From an uncultured Sphingomonas sp. (GTDB lineage: Bacteria > Pseudomonadota > Alphaproteobacteria > Sphingomonadales > Sphingomonadaceae), in NCBI GenBank assembly GCA_913775315.1, contig CAJYIX010000037.1, forward strand, positions 1 through 64,000: a stretch of 64,000 nt of DNA, in the 5' to 3' direction. Below the pieces are notes generated by a model, which had not been told where the DNA came from, searched no databases, and saw only the letters and a program-made list of their open reading frames with translations. Positions 1 through 8,777 of this stretch are shown here, in pieces. The position numbers and the translations under genes are program-made. Each line of letters starts with the position of its first letter. Position 1 is the first letter of the stretch.

Positions 1-64
1 TCTTCGGAAAAAACGGTCGCAGTCGCTCCATCTGCTCGTCGGTCAGCCAAAACAGGTCGCTCAT
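1..64 (-). CDS. IS5-family transposase, N-terminal fragment (runs off the window)
   Basis: Reading leftward from the ATG at 64-62 gives MSDLFWLTDEQMERLRPFFP, the typical opening of IS5-family (IS427/IS1031-like) DDE transposases, which cut and paste their own element. A GAGGAG ribosome binding site lies at 71-76 on the minus strand, 6 nt before the ATG. Only 21 codons are inside the window, so intactness of the catalytic domain is unknown. Confidence 0.75.
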   Translation of the reverse strand, partial: MSDLFWLTDEQMERLRPFFPK

Positions 65-127
65 CCTAGTCTCCTCGCGGAGTCTGAATCAGATCGCGAC
101 GCTCACATCAATGGGTCCTGACCCTAA
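1..127 (-). mobile_element. Left part of an IS5-family insertion sequence
   Basis: The window opens inside an insertion sequence: a transposase start (1-64, minus strand) followed by its leader. At about 114-127 lies GGGTCCTGACCC, an imperfect palindrome of the kind seen at IS5-family ends, so the element's terminus is placed here. The rest of the element lies left of the window, so the other terminal repeat and target duplication cannot be checked. The boundary is approximate. Confidence 0.6.
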
Positions 128-316
128 CATCCGGCTTCGGCCGCCGCTCCCGAGAGGTACATAGGGGCGGCACGAGGGTCTGAGCCGAAGATCGCCGCTG
201 AGATAGGGGCGATACCGATGACAGCATCAAGATCGAACGTCAGCGGCCTTTGCCCCTGACGCGATAACGCGCGTCGCGAGCGGACGCTTCCCCCAGCGAA
301 TCAACAGGAGAAGAAG

Positions 317-655
317 ATGAAGCGTAAATACGCCTTGGTCGCGGTGGCGGTCGTGCTCACAGGCTGCACGAGTGCCGAAGAGAAGATCTGCAGGGCGCAG
401 TTCAGCGAAACCCTGCTGAACCCCGAAACCGCCAAATTCAGCGACTTCAAGCCAATCGACGCTCAGGAGCTTGACGGAGATCCGCTCTACGCTGGGCTCA
501 AGCGGCTCACCGGCCGGATCGTCTCACCCACGAACGCCGCCTACTACGGCATCAAGGTCAAGGCACAGGGCGAGCTTGGCAACGAGATCACCAAGCGCCA
601 GCTCTGTGCGGTCAACGCGGCCAAGGACACGTGCTTCTGCGTCCCCGCTAGCTGA
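317..655 (+). CDS. Small lipoprotein of unknown function
   Basis: This 112-residue protein starts with a lysine/arginine-rich n-region, a hydrophobic stretch and a lipobox (LTGC, cysteine at residue 17), so it should be lipid-anchored in the envelope. The mature part has four more cysteines, three of them close to the C-terminus. An AGGAG site stands about 5 nt before the ATG. The stop codon overlaps the start of the next gene (TGATG), so the two are likely translated together. I do not recognise the family. The position between an IS and an integrase suggests accessory DNA. Confidence 0.7.
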   Translation: MKRKYALVAVAVVLTGCTSAEEKICRAQFSETLLNPETAKFSDFKPIDAQELDGDPLYAGLKRLTGRIVSPTNAAYYGIKVKAQGELGNEITKRQLCAVNAAKDTCFCVPAS

Positions 656-921
656 TGGGACGCCTCATCCTGGCGATTATCGCCTTCGTGCTGGCGATCG
701 CGGTCATCAAGATGGTGATCGTAGCCCTCGTCATCGCGGGCCTGATCTTTCGCACCAAGGAAACGGTCGGGCTGCTGGCGATCGGCGGGGCGTTCACCTT
801 CATCGCCGCCTTTCCAGTGATCGGGCTCAGCCTGCTTGCGATCGGTATCGTCGCCGCGATCGTCCACTCGATCAAGAAGGACAAGGCAGTCGCCGCTATC
901 GATGACCCGCCTCAAGAATAG
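655..921 (+). CDS. Small membrane protein of unknown function
   Basis: An 88-residue protein with about three hydrophobic helices (roughly residues 3-32, 41-52 and 54-70) and a short charged C-terminal tail (KKDK...DDPPQE) likely in the cytoplasm. Its ATG overlaps the stop codon of the upstream lipoprotein gene, pointing to translational coupling and a joint envelope role. A terminator-like hairpin follows. No family was recognised and no catalytic motif is visible. Confidence 0.6.
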   Translation: MGRLILAIIAFVLAIAVIKMVIVALVIAGLIFRTKETVGLLAIGGAFTFIAAFPVIGLSLLAIGIVAAIVHSIKKDKAVAAIDDPPQE

Positions 922-945
922 CCACCACAGCCATCACACCCACTC

Positions 946-981
946 AGCCCCTCGGTTCACCGCCGGGGGGCTTTGTTGTTT
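946..981 (+). terminator. Rho-independent terminator-like hairpin
   Basis: AGCCCC (946-951) pairs with GGGGCT (967-972). A second small stem, CGG/CCG (953-955 with 960-962), sits inside the loop, and the T-rich tail TTGTTGTTT follows. It ends the lipoprotein/membrane-protein unit just before the integrase ribosome binding site. Confidence 0.6.
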
Positions 982-993
982 CTGGAGAACAAC

Positions 994-2145
994 ATGATCA
1001 ACATAACCAACGCGGCCACCCTGGCTGGCGCCTTACGAATGCCGGCTGACGTCCTGCTTAAGCGATTGCTACAACTGCGGCACGACCAACTCGTCGCCAA
1101 TGTCGACAGCCAAAGCGATATCGGCGACCTTCGCCAGCACAAGATCGGCGGCTTTACGGATCTCACGTTCGATAAGGCACGCCGCAAGGCTCAGGAGCTG
1201 CGTGGCCGTGTCGTCGTCGGGGAGAACCCGACCGAGGAGCGCAAGCTGAAGCGGCAGGTCCCCACCGTCGCCGAGCTGGCGGAGCGCTATATGGCGCACG
1301 TTCGCAGCTACAAACGCAGCGCCGACATCGATCAGCGCTACCTCAACAACCACATCCTGCCCCGGTTCGGCCGGATGCGACTGGACGAAATCACTCAGGA
1401 GCAGGTCGTCGCGTGGCTGGACGCGAAAGTGAAGAAGGAGGGTTATGCGCTCGGCACGCGCAATCGGCTGCACGTCGTCCTCAGCTACATGTACAAGCTC
1501 GCCAAGCGCTGGGGCATGCCTGGATCGGACGTGAATCCGCTGCTCGGTGTGCCGCTCCCCAATCCGAACAACGAGCGCGAACGGTTTCTGACCCCCGAAG
1601 AGGCTCGGCGTTTGAAGGCTGGTGCCGAGGCAGACGACAATCCGATGATCAAGCACATCGTCGCCCTGCTGCTGCTGACGGGATGCCGAAAGCGCGAGCT
1701 GCTGGACGCCCGTTGGGAGGACTTCGACCTCACCGCTCGTCAGTGGAAGGTGCCGATGGCGAAGAGCGGCAAGCGTCGATTCGTGCCGCTGTCGTTGGAA
1801 GCGATCGCGGTGATCGAGCAACTGCCGAGGTGGGAGGGGTGCCCTTGGCTGGTACCGAACCCCGAGACGAAGTTGCCCTACACGTCGATCTATTACGCGT
1901 GGCACCGATCGACCAAGCGAGCGGGCCTAAAGGGTCTGCGTATCCACGATCTCCGGCATAGCGCCGCCAGCAACATGGTGAACGCCGGTCAGTCGCTCTA
2001 CGTCGTGGGTCAGGTGCTCGGGCACGCTCAGCCCCGCACGACGCAACGATACGCCCACCTCAGTCAGGACACCCTTCTCGCCGCCGTCGATGCGGCGGCT
2101 GGGTTCATGGGCACGACCTGGACCGAGACCGCACCCGCATCCTGA
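994..2145 (+). CDS. Tyrosine-type site-specific integrase
   Basis: A 383-residue phage/island integrase that cuts and rejoins DNA at attachment sites. The N-terminal part has a degenerate arm-binding segment ([20 protein letters not shown]) as in P4-type integrases, then a SAM-like core-binding domain (about residues 85-185). The catalytic domain shows the first arginine (TGCRKREL), the box-II HDLRH motif with GHA shortly after, and the tyrosine nucleophile in TQRYAHL. The ATG at 994 is preferred over an upstream in-frame TTG at 973 because TGGAG lies 6 nt before it. No tRNA gene is adjacent, so its attachment site is not evident. It probably belongs to a small or decayed element together with the left-hand genes. 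Confidence 0.9.
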   Translation: MINITNAATLAGALRMPADVLLKRLLQLRHDQLVANVDSQSDIGDLRQHKIGGFTDLTFDKARRKAQELRGRVVVGENPTEERKLKRQVPTVAELAERYMAHVRSYKRSADIDQRYLNNHILPRFGRMRLDEITQEQVVAWLDAKVKKEGYALGTRNRLHVVLSYMYKLAKRWGMPGSDVNPLLGVPLPNPNNERERFLTPEEARRLKAGAEADDNPMIKHIVALLLLTGCRKRELLDARWEDFDLTARQWKVPMAKSGKRRFVPLSLEAIAVIEQLPRWEGCPWLVPNPETKLPYTSIYYAWHRSTKRAGLKGLRIHDLRHSAASNMVNAGQSLYVVGQVLGHAQPRTTQRYAHLSQDTLLAAVDAAAGFMGTTWTETAPAS

Positions 2146-2511
2146 CACGCCACGTCCCCAAGCTCGGATCGAGAGTGCGCTCCTCTCGATCTGGGCGGGC
2201 GATGGGTCAAATGGGTGGCCCGCCAACCGGCGAATGGCACGTTCGATTGGACCCGCATCGCAACAGCGGAGGGCAGTGCGGTTGGGTCCTCGATGGGTCG
2301 AGGCCAACTCGTCGCCCGAACCGGCCAAATTTTCGTTATTTTTCTTCAACTATTTGTAATTACACGGGAAATCTGTTCATGCTGGTCTCTGCTCTCATGG
2401 GGCTGGAGACGATGCAGGCCGCGTACGCGCACGCGATCGCGAGCGACTATCGCTTCTATTCCTACGGGGACGCCTCGCTGTTGCTTCCGTGAGCGCGCGT
2501 CCCCGCGGAAC
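2146..2511. other. Gene-poor stretch after the integrase
   Basis: No convincing gene. It holds a bulged inverted repeat at 2282-2307 (TTGG-GT-CCTCGA, tggg, TCGAGG-CCAA) and an AT-rich segment at about 2331-2378, unusual for this genome. A 37-codon reading frame at 2379-2492 has no clear ribosome binding site. The repeat plus AT-rich DNA beside an integrase may be the remains of an attachment region; that is inference. Confidence 0.4.
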
Positions 2512-2886
2512 TTACTTCAGCGTTGCCAGATACTTGACGATCGCCGCCCGCTTGGCGGGGTCCTTGACGCCCTGGTACATCATCTTGTTGCCCGGCGCCC
2601 AGGCGCGCGGGTCGGTGAGGAAGGCGTCGAGATTGGCGGGCGTCCACGCCGCCGTGCCCTTGGCCTTCAGCGCCGGCGAATAGGCAAAGCCCGGCGCGCT
2701 CGCGACCTTGCGACCGACGACGCCGTGCAGCGACGGGCCGACTCGCTTGGTGCCCGGCGTCACCGCGTGACACGCCGCACACGGCGCGAACGCCTGCTTG
2801 CCGGCGTCGGGTGCCGCCTGCCCCGCCAGTGCCGGCGTGCTCGCCATCAGGGCCAGACCCAGCTTCGCGATCGTCGATCCACGCAT
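2512..2886 (-). CDS. Class I cytochrome c (c2/mitochondrial type), periplasmic
   Basis: A small soluble electron carrier. The start MRGSTIAKLGLALMASTPALA is a signal peptide cleaved near ALA-GQ. The mature part has the haem motif CAACH, the conserved RVGPSLHGVVGR segment, and GNKMMYQG, supplying the methionine ligand. The chosen ATG (2886) has AAAGGA 8 nt upstream; in-frame ATGs at 2895 and 2910 would extend the n-region. About 100 mature residues is normal for the family. It is transcribed away from the EAL gene, so the two share an intergenic region. The partner (an oxidase or bc1 complex) is not in the window. Confidence 0.88.
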   Translation of the reverse strand: MRGSTIAKLGLALMASTPALAGQAAPDAGKQAFAPCAACHAVTPGTKRVGPSLHGVVGRKVASAPGFAYSPALKAKGTAAWTPANLDAFLTDPRAWAPGNKMMYQGVKDPAKRAAIVKYLATLK

Positions 2887-3057
2887 CCGCAACATCCTTT
2901 CAACGTTCATTTTATTCTGCGGTCGCTTTGATACGCCCGCGCGCTTGAACGCAAGCTGCATACGTCGTCTCGCCGCCCAGCGGTGCGCGCGCCTGTGCGC
3001 GATAGCGGACACAGCCCGCTAAGTCTTTGGCAACGCTCCGCCGCTAAGCCGGACCGG

Positions 3058-4581
3058 ATGAGTGCGGGGCTAATCTTGGGCGGCGGCGGCGCGGCGGCGA
3101 TCAGCCTTGCGCTTCTTTGCTGTGCCGCGGCGATGCTCGTCCTCTGGAATGTCGAGCGGCGGCGGATGCGTCGCCTGATCGTCGCCGCCAGCGTGGTGAT
3201 CGGCGGCGAGCGGGCCGCCCGCTCCCCCGACGCGCTGCTGCGCCGGATCGGCGAACTCGCCGACCTGCGCGGCCGGGCCGCACAGACGCACGGCGTCACC
3301 GGCCTGCCCACGCGGGAGCCGCTGATCGCGCGGATGCACGCCGATGGCCGCGGCACGCTGGCGATCTTTGCCCTGGCCGATGTCAATCGCCTGAGCGCGT
3401 TCGACCCCGATCTGGGCGACGAAGTGCTCCGCCTGCTGGCGCACCGGATGGTCGCGATGATCGGTGCGCGGCGCCTGGTGGCGCAGGTCGACCGCAGCCA
3501 TGTCGCTGTCTGGATCCACGCAGCCCCCGCCGCGGCGATGGCGGAGATCGAGGCGCTGGCCTATGCGATGGGCGACCGGCTATCGGCGGGCGGGCGCGAG
3601 ATCGTGCCGGTGATCGGCGTGCGGCACGCGGTGCTGGGCGGTGGCGATCCTGCGGCAGAACTGATCCTGACCCGCACGCTCGCGGCCTTTTCGGCACCCG
3701 TCGGGGCCGCCGACGCCGAACCGATCGACATCCAGGCGATCGCGCGCGAACGCTATCGGATGGAGCAGGACCTGCGTCACGCGGTCCAGCGCGGCGAGCT
3801 TCGCCTCGACTTCCAGCCGCTGATCGATGCCGAAACCGCCCGCGTCGTGGGGGCGGAAGCGCTGATCCGCTGGCGTCATCCGACCCGCGGTCTCGTCTCC
3901 CCCGGCCAGTTCGTGCCGGTGATGGAGGCCAGCGGCCTCGCGCCGGAGATCGGCACCTGGGCGCTCAATACCGCGATCCGCCATGCGGCGGCGTGGCGGC
4001 GCGAGGGGCTGGGCCGCCTGCGCATCGCGGTCAACGTGTCGGGCCGGCAGCTGGAGGCGCACGACCTCGACCGCCTCGTCGCGCGGACGCTCGCCCGCCA
4101 CAATATCGGCCCCGATGCCGTCGAGATCGAGCTGACCGAGAGCGTCGCGCTGGGCGACGGTGCGGCGGGGCGCGCGACCTTCGACGCCTTGCGCGCAATG
4201 GGCGTCCGCGTCGCGATCGACGATTTCGGCACCGGCTATTCGAGTTTCAGCACGCTGCGCACGCTCGCCTTCGACAAGATCAAGATCGACCGCGAGTTCG
4301 TGTCCCATGTCGATGCGAGTCGCGAGCGGCAGGCGATCTGCCAGAGCATCCTTGCACTGGGGCGCGGCCTCGGCATCCGGGTGCTGGCCGAGGGCGTGGA
4401 GCGGGCGGAGGAAGTCGCCTGGCTACACCGCCATGGCTGCCGCCATTTCCAGGGTTATTTCTTTGCCGCACCGCTCGATCCCGCGAGCTTTGCGGCCTTC
4501 GTTCGCGACCAGGATGCGCTGTCAGCGCGGCTGGCGTCTGCGATCGACAAACCGACAGTTGAGGAGCGTTTATGGGCATGA
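3058..4581 (+). CDS. Membrane-anchored EAL phosphodiesterase with degenerate GGDEF domain
   Basis: A 507-residue protein expected to hydrolyse cyclic-di-GMP. One N-terminal transmembrane helix (residues 5-30) precedes a GGDEF-like domain whose signature is lost (HVAVWI in its place), so it should not make c-di-GMP. The EAL domain looks intact: EALIRW near residue 268, the metal-binding region with ELTES, DDFGTGYSS near 388, KIDREF and EGVE. The ATG at 3058 is chosen since upstream codons would run into the divergent cytochrome promoter. The stop overlaps the next gene by 10 nt, so it is likely co-translated with the LysM lipoprotein. Confidence 0.88.
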   Translation: MSAGLILGGGGAAAISLALLCCAAAMLVLWNVERRRMRRLIVAASVVIGGERAARSPDALLRRIGELADLRGRAAQTHGVTGLPTREPLIARMHADGRGTLAIFALADVNRLSAFDPDLGDEVLRLLAHRMVAMIGARRLVAQVDRSHVAVWIHAAPAAAMAEIEALAYAMGDRLSAGGREIVPVIGVRHAVLGGGDPAAELILTRTLAAFSAPVGAADAEPIDIQAIARERYRMEQDLRHAVQRGELRLDFQPLIDAETARVVGAEALIRWRHPTRGLVSPGQFVPVMEASGLAPEIGTWALNTAIRHAAAWRREGLGRLRIAVNVSGRQLEAHDLDRLVARTLARHNIGPDAVEIELTESVALGDGAAGRATFDALRAMGVRVAIDDFGTGYSSFSTLRTLAFDKIKIDREFVSHVDASRERQAICQSILALGRGLGIRVLAEGVERAEEVAWLHRHGCRHFQGYFFAAPLDPASFAAFVRDQDALSARLASAIDKPTVEERLWA

Positions 4582-5306
4582 CGTGGCGGACGATGGGGGC
4601 GGCTTCGCTCGCGCTGGCACTGGCGGCATGCGGCGGCGGCCCGCGGGTGGAGAAATCGGCCCCGCCGCCGCCCGCCAGCGGCAATGTCGCCACCGAAGTC
4701 GACGCGATCGCCGCGATGCTCGACCGCGGTGAAGCCAAGTTCGCGCGCAAGCGGATCGCCGCGGCGCTGAAGCGTGATCCGATGAATGCGAGTCTGCTGT
4801 TGCTGCGCGATTCGATCGAGCGTGATCCCATCGACCTGCTCGGGCCGCAAAGCTATCCCTACACGGCGAAGCCCGGCGACACGATGCAAGGGATCGCCGC
4901 ACGCCTGCTCGGCAACCGGCTGAAGGCGTATCAGCTGGCGCGCTACAACCGGATCGAGGTGCCGGCATCGCTGACCGTCGGCACGGTCCTGCGCATCCCC
5001 GGCCAGCCGCCGCGCCCGCCGGCGCCTGTGCCGGTGCGTCGCCCCGATCCGGCGCCGACGCGCCCGGCCCCTGCCCCCGCGGCACGGCCGAAACCTACCC
5101 CCGCCGCACCCGCCACCCCCGTCCGCAATCCCGCGGCGGCGGCACGGGCCCGGTCCGCGGGACTGGCTGCGCTCAATGCGGGCAAGGCGGGTCAGGCCGT
5201 CGGCCTGCTTCGCCGCGCCGCCGCGCTCGATCCGGGCAACCCGGCGATCGCGCGCGACCTTGCCCGTGCCGAGCGGATCGCCGCGGCAGTGCGCGCGCGG
5301 CGGTAA
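4572..5306 (+). CDS. LysM-domain lipoprotein with TPR-like C-terminus
   Basis: A 244-residue envelope protein. A signal peptide with lipobox LAAC (Cys about 20) anchors it. Residues ~45-80 look like one tetratricopeptide-type helix pair, and residues 96-140 form a LysM module (YTAKPGDTMQGIAARLLGN ... GTVLRIPG) that normally binds peptidoglycan. A long Pro/Ala-rich linker then leads to a second helical repeat (LNAGKAGQAVGLLRRAAALDP). GAGGAG lies 5 nt before the ATG at 4572, inside the end of the EAL gene. The arrangement suggests a wall-binding sensor or scaffold coupled to c-di-GMP turnover or to the kinase module 70 bp downstream. Confidence 0.75.
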   Translation: MGMTWRTMGAASLALALAACGGGPRVEKSAPPPPASGNVATEVDAIAAMLDRGEAKFARKRIAAALKRDPMNASLLLLRDSIERDPIDLLGPQSYPYTAKPGDTMQGIAARLLGNRLKAYQLARYNRIEVPASLTVGTVLRIPGQPPRPPAPVPVRRPDPAPTRPAPAPAARPKPTPAAPATPVRNPAAAARARSAGLAALNAGKAGQAVGLLRRAAALDPGNPAIARDLARAERIAAAVRARR

Positions 5307-5376
5307 GACGATCTAAACGCCGCGTTGATAATGCGGTCACTTCGGATGGCCGCGTATCGGGCCGGAGAGGAACGGC

Positions 5377-7023
5377 ATGCAGACGCTGGGACGGTATCGG
5401 ATCGAGGGATTGCTGGGCGAAGGCGCGATGGCGGAAGTCTATCGCGCCCACGACCCCGACATCGGCCGCGCCGTCGCGGTCAAGATCCTGAAGCCCGACT
5501 TCGCCCGCGACGCCGACCTCGAGGCCCGCTTCCTGCGCGAGGCGCGGGCCGCGGGCGCGCTCAGCCACCAGAATATCGCCACCATTTACGACGCGGGCGA
5601 GGCGGCGGGTGTCGCCTATATCGCGATGGAGCTGGTGGAGGGACAGCCGCTCGACGCGGTGCTTGCGGCGCAGGGGCGGCTTCCCTATGAGCGCGTGCTG
5701 TCGATCGCCCGCCAGCTCGCCGACGCGCTCGCCTATGCCCACCGCGCGGGGATCGTCCACCGCGACGTGAAGCCGTCGAACATCCTCGTGACCGCAGATG
5801 GGCGGCAGGTGAAGCTCGTCGATTTCGGCGTCGCCCGGCTGGGCGAGGCGGATGCGGGGCAGCTCGGGCGCACCCATGCCGGCCAGCTCGTCGGCACGCC
5901 GCGCTACATGAGCCCCGAACAGGCGCTCGGCCTGCCCGTCGACCACCGCGCCGACCTGTTTTCGCTCGGCGTCGTCCTCTATGAGATGATGACCGGCAAG
6001 GTCGCCTTCCCCGGCACCGGCCTTGCCACCATCGCGATCCAGATCGCGCAGGAGCGGGTCGAGCCGGTCGGCCGCATCGTCGGCGACTGTCCGCCGGGCC
6101 TGTCCTTCATCATCGACAAGCTCCTGTCGAAAAAGCCCGAGGCGCGGTTCCAGGACGGCACGCAGCTCGTCGCCGCGCTGGACCGTGAGATCGGCCAGGC
6201 GAAGGAGGCGGAGCCCACGCGCCGCGGCCTGCCGCTGCGCGTCAAGCTGCCGCTCGCGCTCGCTACGGTCACCGCGATCGCGCTGGCGGGCAGCATCGTG
6301 CCGATCCTCGACCGACAGGAGGGTGCGCTCGATCGCATGGCCGTCGTTTCGGGCGAGACGATCGCCTCGTTCGTGACCAGCAACGCCGCCGTCCTCGCCG
6401 CCGACAATGCCGGGCTGCCGGCCGAGCAGCAGGACTGGACCCCGCTTCAAGCCTTTGTCGCTGCGGCCGCGCGCGACGCGAACGTGCGAGAGATCGTCGT
6501 CGCCGACGCGAACGGCACCGTCCGCGCCGCCACCGACCCTGCGCGCGTCGGCACCCGCTATGCAGCGCCGGCAAGCGAGCCGGCGTTCGGCGGCGACGCG
6601 ACGCAGGCTACCGATCGCGGGCGCGGCCCCGGCATCCGCTTCGTCCGGCCGATCGACTATGCCGGGATCGAGTTCGGCCGCGTCGATCTCGTTCTGAAGC
6701 GCACCGCGCTCGACGGCGCGGTGGCGCAGGCGAGGACGATGCTGACGCTGCTTGCCGCGATCGTCATGCTGGCGGTGCTCGGCGTCGGTTATCTAAGCGG
6801 CGCGCTCGTCGCCCGTCCGCTCCGCCGGCTGCGCAGCGCGCTGACGGAAGCGGCCGGGAGCGGCTTCGCCCTCCGCATCTCGCACCGCCGGCGCGACGAG
6901 TTCGGCGCTGTCTTCGACGCGTTCAACAAGACGGCTGAGGCGACGGAGACGCGCCTGTCGGCCGAACCCGGCGCCCCGCCCCCCGACCTTCGCGCGACGT
7001 GTGTCGTCGCACGCGCCGCCTGA
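5377..7023 (+). CDS. Ser/Thr protein kinase with periplasmic sensor and C-terminal HAMP
   Basis: A 548-residue Hanks-type kinase. Residues 7-265 form the kinase: glycine loop GEGAMA, lysine K36 (VAVK), HRDVKPSN with catalytic D130, DFG at 149-151 and APE-like SPEQ. A transmembrane helix (about 289-309), a ~140-residue extracytoplasmic region resembling a Cache-type sensor, a second helix (455-478) and a HAMP domain (to ~530) follow. There is no output domain after the HAMP. The first gene of a kinase-FHA-phosphatase operon, it probably phosphorylates the FHA protein or its partners. Such trios often regulate type VI secretion, but no secretion genes are visible here. Confidence 0.9.
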   Translation: MQTLGRYRIEGLLGEGAMAEVYRAHDPDIGRAVAVKILKPDFARDADLEARFLREARAAGALSHQNIATIYDAGEAAGVAYIAMELVEGQPLDAVLAAQGRLPYERVLSIARQLADALAYAHRAGIVHRDVKPSNILVTADGRQVKLVDFGVARLGEADAGQLGRTHAGQLVGTPRYMSPEQALGLPVDHRADLFSLGVVLYEMMTGKVAFPGTGLATIAIQIAQERVEPVGRIVGDCPPGLSFIIDKLLSKKPEARFQDGTQLVAALDREIGQAKEAEPTRRGLPLRVKLPLALATVTAIALAGSIVPILDRQEGALDRMAVVSGETIASFVTSNAAVLAADNAGLPAEQQDWTPLQAFVAAAARDANVREIVVADANGTVRAATDPARVGTRYAAPASEPAFGGDATQATDRGRGPGIRFVRPIDYAGIEFGRVDLVLKRTALDGAVAQARTMLTLLAAIVMLAVLGVGYLSGALVARPLRRLRSALTEAAGSGFALRISHRRRDEFGAVFDAFNKTAEATETRLSAEPGAPPPDLRATCVVARAA

Positions 7024-7032
7024 GGCCAGCCG

Positions 7033-8037
7033 ATGTATCTCCTTCAACTCTATGACGATGCCGTCTCACCCGATCCGGTCGAGGCACGGCTGCTGGGCGA
7101 AGGCAGCCTGATGCTCGGGCGCGATGGTGACGCGGATTGGACGATCGCCGATCCCGACTGTGCGCTGTCGCGCCGCCATTGCCGGCTGAACGCCGCGCGC
7201 GGCGCGCTCAGCCTCGAGGTACTCGGCACCAACGGCATGGTCGACGAGGCGACGGGCGAGCGGGTGGCCGAGGACGGCCCGGCGCTGGTCGCGACCCCCG
7301 CCGCCTGGCGGCTCGGCCGCTTCCGCCTCGTCGCGACGCGCGCGCCGATGGCCGATACCGGGCACGACGCCAGCCGCACGCTCGTGTCGGTCCCGCCGCT
7401 CGATGCGACGCTGCCCGTTCCCGCCGACTGGCAGGACGCGGCCCCCGTACAGGCCTATGCCGAAGGCTCGCTGCTCGAGGCTTTCTGCGAGGGGGCGGGC
7501 CTCGACGCTTCACTCCTGTCGAGCGAGGAGCCAGAGGAGATCATGCGCCGCGCCGGCGCGCTCTATCGCCAGATGCTGCTCGGCGTCGGCGACCTCATGT
7601 CCGAGCGGGACAAGGCGCGCGCCCGCTACAGCCTCGCGCGCACGACGATCGGGGGCGAGGGCAACAATCCGTTCAAATGGGCGCCGTCGCAGCGCCTCGC
7701 CATCGACCTGCTGCTCGCCGGCCCCAGTGGCTTCCTGTCGGGCCCCGCCGCGCTCAAGGCATCGTTCGAGGATGTGAAACGCCACCTCGTCGCGACGTTT
7801 GCGGGGCTTCAGGCCAGTCTGCGCGCCGCGATCGACAGCTTCGAGCCGGCCAAGCTCGACGAGGGGAGCAAGCGCGGTCTGTTCGCCGGCCGCGGCGCAG
7901 GCCTGCGCGATGCCGTCGCCGAACGCCACGCCGCACTGGCGAAGGAAGTCGAGGGCGGCGAGCCCGGTACGCTCGATCGCGCCTTCGTCGAAGGATACGA
8001 CCGGACCGAACGCGAACTCGGGCGCCGGCGCGGGTGA
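7033..8037 (+). CDS. FHA-domain protein, TagH-like
   Basis: A 334-residue protein. The N-terminal FHA domain (about residues 5-100) has the phosphothreonine-binding residues: GRD, SRRHC and the TNG turn. The C-terminal half (about 155-334) resembles the conserved region of type VI secretion FHA proteins (TagH/ImpI), including GGEGNNPFKW, the AIDLLL/GPSGFLSGP segment and helical repeats. It likely reads phosphorylation laid down by the upstream kinase. A GAGG site is 7 nt before the ATG. Its stop overlaps the phosphatase GTG start. TagH-like identity is well supported; a role in secretion is not, as no Tss genes are nearby. Confidence 0.85.
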   Translation: MYLLQLYDDAVSPDPVEARLLGEGSLMLGRDGDADWTIADPDCALSRRHCRLNAARGALSLEVLGTNGMVDEATGERVAEDGPALVATPAAWRLGRFRLVATRAPMADTGHDASRTLVSVPPLDATLPVPADWQDAAPVQAYAEGSLLEAFCEGAGLDASLLSSEEPEEIMRRAGALYRQMLLGVGDLMSERDKARARYSLARTTIGGEGNNPFKWAPSQRLAIDLLLAGPSGFLSGPAALKASFEDVKRHLVATFAGLQASLRAAIDSFEPAKLDEGSKRGLFAGRGAGLRDAVAERHAALAKEVEGGEPGTLDRAFVEGYDRTERELGRRRG

Positions 8038-8777
8038 TCGCGATCCTCAGCCGCCTGCGCCGCGCCGCCGCGCCCCTGCCGCAAACCGGCGCATTCGCCT
8101 CCGCCGAAGCCAGCCATGTCGGCCGCGTCCGGCGCGTGAACGAGGACCGGACACTCGACCGGCCCGATCGCGGGATGTGGGCGGTCGCTGACGGAATGGG
8201 CGGCATGGCACGCGGCGACCTTGCCGCCGAGACCGCGATCAAAGCGCTGTCGGCTCTGGCCGATCAGGGCACCGTCAGCGAGGATGCGGTCACCGCGGCG
8301 CTGGCCGACACCGACCGCCGCCTGCGCGCCGATCCGGCGATGCAGGGCGGCGGCACGACGATCGTCGTTCTGCTCGCCGACGACGCGGGCGCGACGATCT
8401 TCTGGGCAGGCGACAGCCGCGCCTATCGATTGGAGGCGGCGCGCGCGGTGCCGTTGACGCGCGACCACAGCCTCGTCGCCGACCTCGTCGCCGCCGGCCT
8501 GATCGACGCCGCCGCCGCGGATACACATCCCCAGGCCAATGTCGTCACCCGCGCGCTCGGCGCCGGCGACCCCGCGCCGGTCGAACGCCTCCGCATCGAC
8601 TTCACGCCCGGCGACCGGCTGATGCTGGCAAGCGACGGCTGCTATCGCTCGCTCGCGCCGGGGGACGCCCCCTTGAACCTCGACATCGACGATTGCGCCG
8701 CCCGCCTCGTCGCCAACGCCGTCGCCCGCGACGGCAGCGACAACGCCAGTTGCGTCGTGGTGGAGCGCCGTGCCTAA
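8034..8777 (+). CDS. PP2C-family Ser/Thr protein phosphatase
   Basis: A 247-residue PPM/PP2C phosphatase that would reverse the upstream kinase. Motifs in order: VRRVNEDR, ADGMGGMARGD (metal-binding aspartate and glycine), GGTTIVVLL, WAGDSRAY, TRDHS, LASDGCYR and GSDNASCVVV with the last metal aspartate. Length is that of a minimal catalytic domain without membrane anchor. It starts at a GTG overlapping the FHA stop (GTGA), so the pair is translationally coupled. The gene converges on gspF, overlapping its end by 4 nt. A longer frame upstream is only the FHA gene read out of frame. Confidence 0.9.
   Translation: MIAILSRLRRAAAPLPQTGAFASAEASHVGRVRRVNEDRTLDRPDRGMWAVADGMGGMARGDLAAETAIKALSALADQGTVSEDAVTAALADTDRRLRADPAMQGGGTTIVVLLADDAGATIFWAGDSRAYRLEAARAVPLTRDHSLVADLVAAGLIDAAAADTHPQANVVTRALGAGDPAPVERLRIDFTPGDRLMLASDGCYRSLAPGDAPLNLDIDDCAARLVANAVARDGSDNASCVVVERRA

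Noticed and set aside
2379-2492. 37-codon frame [20 protein letters not shown]...
   Set aside because: Weak start signals and no recognisable sequence; kept only as part of the gene-poor stretch.
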